NCBI RefSeq assembly: GCF_900119155.1
Contig: NZ_FPIR01000002.1
Coordinates: 62,001 to 126,000, forward strand
Direction of reading: 5' to 3'
Length of the DNA stretch: 64,000 nucleotides
Origin: Ruminococcus sp. YE71
GTDB taxonomy: Bacteria > Bacillota > Clostridia > Oscillospirales > Ruminococcaceae
The notes beneath the pieces are model-generated. The model searched no databases, was not told where the DNA came from, and was given only the letters and a program-made list of their open reading frames with translations. Positions 61,358 to 64,000 of this stretch are shown piece after piece (the first letter of the stretch is position 1; each line of letters starts with the position of its first letter). Made by a program: the position numbers and the translations under genes.

Positions 61358-61594
61358 CTATACCTCCCCGCTCGTTTCTTTGCTTTCTTTGCCCGACTTG
61401 GGAACGACCTTATGCGTAGTTCCGTCGGGTTCCACGATCGTCAGCTGCCGCAGATCTGCGCGCAGCGAGCCTGTAACAGCGGCGCGGTATTCGTTGCGGA
61501 GTTCTTCTCTCTCCTGCTTTTCCGCGTCGGTCAGTTCACGCTTGCGAGATACGGCAGTCAGCTCTGACAATCTTTCCAGCTTCCTGCTCTCCAT
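61358..61594 (-). CDS. DUF896 family protein
   Basis: 78 residues from the ATG at 61594 (GAAAGGAAA in front). RLSELTAVSRKRELTDAEKQ, EREELRNEYRAAV and LTIVEPDGT are the YnzC/DUF896 pattern (L-N-x-L-x-K then E-Q-x-x-L-R-x-E-Y). A small three-helix protein; related proteins are SOS-induced in Bacillus. Coupled to the WYL gene. Confidence 0.85.
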   Translation of the reverse strand: MESRKLERLSELTAVSRKRELTDAEKQEREELRNEYRAAVTGSLRADLRQLTIVEPDGTTHKVVPKSGKESKETSGEV

Positions 61595-62109
61595 AATTTT
61601 TCCTTTCTCCCGAAAGTTTGGACACTTACGGGAACGAACAGATCCTCTGCGATCGGGCACAGGTTCGGTGTACACATTCTCCAAACGGTGACAACTGTCC
61701 CGTAATGCGCACCTTATGCCAAAGAGGTCTGTTTTTTTACACAAGTCTCACACGGCGATCCATGAGGAAAATTTCGGACTGTTCGGGCGGTTTTTTATGT
61801 ATGCCCGAGGGTTTATATTTTTATGTCCGTAAAATATCCCACAAATCGAGTGTACATATATTATACCATACTTTCTTTCTGATTGCAACATCAAAATTGC
61901 ACAAAGTGTCCGTTATTTTTCCCTCAGTTTACACAAAAATGACTTATTCTACAGCCGAAATCGTCACTTTTCGGAGGGTGTACGAAAAGTTGGGCTGTAA
62001 ATTCTCTGTAACCGGTGTGTTATTTGGATGTAATTCTTCGGGAGTTATGCAGATGGTCAGAAAATGTGAACATAGATTTGTTGAAGTTCACAATCTTTTG
62101 CTGAAAGGC
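61595..62109. other. intergenic stretch
   Basis: About 515 bp between the DUF896 gene and the phage-like module. An open frame on the plus strand (MTYSTAEIVTFRRVYE from about 61939) has no ribosome binding site and resembles no family, so I do not call it. Confidence 0.4.
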
Positions 62110-62137
62110 TTGACTTTCGGGAATTTACGGATATAAT
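62110..62137 (+). promoter_or_regulatory. promoter of phage packaging module
   Basis: TTGACT (62110-62115), 16 bp, TATAAT (62132-62137). Confidence 0.6.
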
Positions 62138-62161
62138 AGATTACGGAAGCAGGGAAGTGAT

Positions 62162-62233
62162 GTGAACTTCGCGCAGAGGAAGAAGCACAGCTCGTATGAG
62201 GAGGTCCGACGGTGGGTCAAGAGGCGCCTGTAG
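62162..62233 (+). CDS. possible 23-residue basic peptide
   Basis: GTG at 62162 behind GGAAG gives NFAQRKKHSSYEEVRRWVKR then RL and stop. Just after the promoter of the phage-like module. It may be a real leader peptide or a remnant of the C-terminus of a phage regulatory protein. Confidence 0.3.
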   Translation: MNFAQRKKHSSYEEVRRWVKRRL

Positions 62234-62284
62234 GGTCTGTGCGGGGTCGCGTGCGTGATTTATTCACAAAAAAAGGAGGTAAAA

Positions 62285-62569
62285 ATGAGCGGTACAAATA
62301 CGGCAAAAATACTTAGTGAAGAGTACTACAAAGATGCGGACAAGCTCGAAGAAAGGGTCAGGGAGCTGGAGAATATTATTGCATCGAAGCCTGACCCGAG
62401 CGAGCTGCCAATGCTGGAGAAGAGGCTTTGGGTGCTTCGCGGTGAGGTCTGGGATCTGAGACGGACGGCGGGGGAGCTTCTGAAGATCGGGAGCGAGCCG
62501 CCCGAAACGCCGAGTCTGGCGGCGAGGGAGAAGGGCAGACAGAGAAGGAGGTATGAATATGGCTATTAA
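62285..62569 (+). CDS. small coiled-coil protein of phage module
   Basis: 94 residues from the ATG at 62285, seven bases after AGGAGG. Residues 15-70 are a heptad-rich helix (YKDADKLEERVRELENII then MLEKRLWVLRGEVWDLRR). No family recognised. It overlaps the terminase small subunit gene by 11 bp. Confidence 0.6.
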   Translation: MSGTNTAKILSEEYYKDADKLEERVRELENIIASKPDPSELPMLEKRLWVLRGEVWDLRRTAGELLKIGSEPPETPSLAAREKGRQRRRYEYGY

Positions 62570-63017
62570 TCCGAATGATTTTGCGGCGAAGTTCGCGGAG
62601 TGCGGGAATGCCTACGAGGCGGCGGTGTTCGCAGGGGCTTCGAGGGGGATCGAGGCGGCTGTCGGGGGCGTGAGGATGCTGGCCAACGGGACGGTGCGCA
62701 ACCGAATCGCGTTCCTCAAAAGCAGGAGGGTCGTTTGTCCTGCGGAGCAGGGGCTGAGGCGCATCGCTTACGGGCGGAACAACGACGCTTTCAGAATAGC
62801 GTTCGCGGAGGAGGTCACGGCGGAGATGATAGAGCAGAGCGACCTGTTCGGGGTGCAGGAGCTGAAGGTCGGGAAGAACGGGGTGGAGATAAAGTTCTTC
62901 GACAGGGTGAAGGCGCTGGAGATCCTCGGCGAAGCGGAGAAGGAGAGCAGGGACGAGGGCAGCGGAAAGAGCCTTATCGAGGCGATATACGGAAAAGAGG
63001 AGGATGCTTTTGGCTGA
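62559..63017 (+). CDS. phage terminase small subunit-like protein
   Basis: 152 residues from the ATG at 62559 (an alternative ATG 6 bp earlier). N-terminal helix-turn-helix (FAAKFAECGNAYEAAVFAGA) as in small terminases that bind the packaging site, and an acidic C-terminal region (EILGEAEKESRDEGSGKS). Immediately precedes the large subunit, overlapping by 14 bp. Confidence 0.65.
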   Translation: MAINPNDFAAKFAECGNAYEAAVFAGASRGIEAAVGGVRMLANGTVRNRIAFLKSRRVVCPAEQGLRRIAYGRNNDAFRIAFAEEVTAEMIEQSDLFGVQELKVGKNGVEIKFFDRVKALEILGEAEKESRDEGSGKSLIEAIYGKEEDAFG

Positions 63018-64000
63018 GGTGATGAATTTCTCGCCGAAGCAGAAGCTGGTGTTCAGCTGGTGGAAGCAGCCGTATGCGAACGACCTTGACGGGATAATCT
63101 GCGACGGTGCGGTACGCTCGGGAAAGACGATGTGCATGGCGTTCTCATTCGTACTGTGGTCGATGACGCATTTCAGCGGGCGCGACTTTGCGATATGCGG
63201 CAAGACCATCGGTTCGGTGAGGAGAAACATCGTCGGTGTGCTGAGCGGCATGGCGAAACAGGCAGGGATGGCGTTCAGCGAGAAGGTGTCAAGGAGCTTC
63301 ATCGACATCAGCTTCGGCGGCAGGAGAAACAGGTACTACATTTTCGGCGGACGGGACGAGAGTTCGGCGTCGCTGATACAGGGGATGACGCTGTCGGGGG
63401 TGCTGTTCGACGAGTGTGCGCTGATGCCGCGGAGTTTCGTCGAGCAGGCGGTGGCGAGGTGTTCGGTGAGCGGCTCGAAGATATGGTTCAACTGCAATCC
63501 CGAGTCGAGCGGTCACTGGTTCAAGCGAGAGTGGATAGACAAGGCGAGGGAGAAGCACCTTCTGCATCTGCACTTCACGATGGAGGACAACCCTTCGCTG
63601 AGCAGAAGAGTGAAAGACCGTTATCGCAGGATGTACACGGGGGCGTTCTACGATAGGTTCGTACTGGGAAAGTGGAGCGATGTGAGCGGTCTCATCTACC
63701 CGATGTTCGGGGAGAGGTGCATCGCGAAGGAGCTTCCGAAGAGCTGGGAGCGGCACATAGTGAGCTGCGACTACGGAACGGTGAACCCTTCGAGCTTCGG
63801 GCTGTGGGGGCTTTCGGGGGGAGTATGGTACAGGATAAGCGAGTACTACTTCGATTCGAGGCGCGAGGGGATGCAGAGGACGGACGAGGAGCACTATGCG
63901 GGGCTGGAGCGGTTATGTTCGGGGAGGGACATAGAGTGTGTCATCTGCGACCCTTCGGCTGCCTCGTTCATCGAGTGTGTGAAGCGGCACGGGAAGTTCA
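63004..64000 (+). CDS. phage terminase large subunit, partial
   Basis: Open from ATG 63004 to the window edge (332 codons). Terminase_3/PBSX-type: ATPase Walker A-like DGAVRSGKTMC, Walker B TLSGVLFDECALMPRSFVEQ, motif C-like SKIWFNCNPES and the start of the nuclease domain HIVSCDYGTVNPSSFGLWGL. It marks a prophage or phage-derived module that continues to the right. Confidence 0.9.
   Translation, partial: MLLAEVMNFSPKQKLVFSWWKQPYANDLDGIICDGAVRSGKTMCMAFSFVLWSMTHFSGRDFAICGKTIGSVRRNIVGVLSGMAKQAGMAFSEKVSRSFIDISFGGRRNRYYIFGGRDESSASLIQGMTLSGVLFDECALMPRSFVEQAVARCSVSGSKIWFNCNPESSGHWFKREWIDKAREKHLLHLHFTMEDNPSLSRRVKDRYRRMYTGAFYDRFVLGKWSDVSGLIYPMFGERCIAKELPKSWERHIVSCDYGTVNPSSFGLWGLSGGVWYRISEYYFDSRREGMQRTDEEHYAGLERLCSGRDIECVICDPSAASFIECVKRHGKF

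Overview
The window looks like a chromosomal segment of a low-to-mid GC Gram-positive gut-type Firmicute, probably Oscillospiraceae and possibly Ruminococcus. The genus is a guess from VanW, NPxTG-type, EpsG, DUF4869 and DUF896 proteins and strong AGGAGG ribosome binding sites. No 16S gene or other taxonomic marker is present.

Region 1 (1-18.3 kb, all minus strand) is an exopolysaccharide or capsule operon. A consensus promoter at 18258-18286 reads leftward through a DegT-type aminotransferase, VanZ, a priming sugar-phosphate transferase, a GT2, a UDP-sugar dehydrogenase and a 4-epimerase. It continues through a beta-propeller/glycosyltransferase fusion, an EpsG-type polymerase, a GT4, two polysaccharide pyruvyl transferases, a MenD-like ThDP enzyme, an SDR, another glycosyltransferase and an FrhB-type iron-sulfur protein cut by the window edge. 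A group II intron without a reverse transcriptase gene lies between the SDR and that last glycosyltransferase gene. A three-gene unit (Nudix, CatB-like acetyltransferase, P-loop kinase-like) follows at 18.6-20.8 kb.

Region 2 (about 21-49.8 kb) is a mobile defence-type island against the 3' end of a tRNA-Ser(GGA) gene. The 21 bp at the tRNA 3' end recur exactly at 25093-25113, so 25.1-49.7 kb is bracketed by direct repeats. The second repeat sits behind another integrase copy, which suggests tandem accretion. Three paralogous tyrosine recombinases (23.8, 44.6, 48.3 kb) and one nonsense-interrupted unrelated integrase (25.1 kb) are present. Cargo comprises a DUF4869/ATPase pair, an XRE/MazF-like pair, a RelB-like/DUF1902 orphan, a RemA-like protein, two RloA/RloB (AbiL-like) pairs of which one is frameshifted, two ATPase/HNH (Septu-like) pairs, and an operon with two RecD-like helicases. 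A likely small RNA with its own promoter and terminator (about 43533-43648) and a 1 kb non-coding block with two copies of a structured repeat lie inside the island.

Region 3 (50-61.6 kb) is ordinary, more GC-rich chromosome: a GGDEF protein, a HAD phosphatase, acylphosphatase, a GT39-like membrane protein preceded by a strongly promoted 33-residue peptide gene, a TIM-barrel protein overlapping a YqeG-VanW fusion, a VWA lipoprotein, a large NPSTG-anchored surface protein, a WYL regulator and a DUF896 protein.

Region 4 (62.1-64 kb) is the start of a phage packaging module (small coiled-coil protein, terminase small subunit, terminase large subunit running off the edge).
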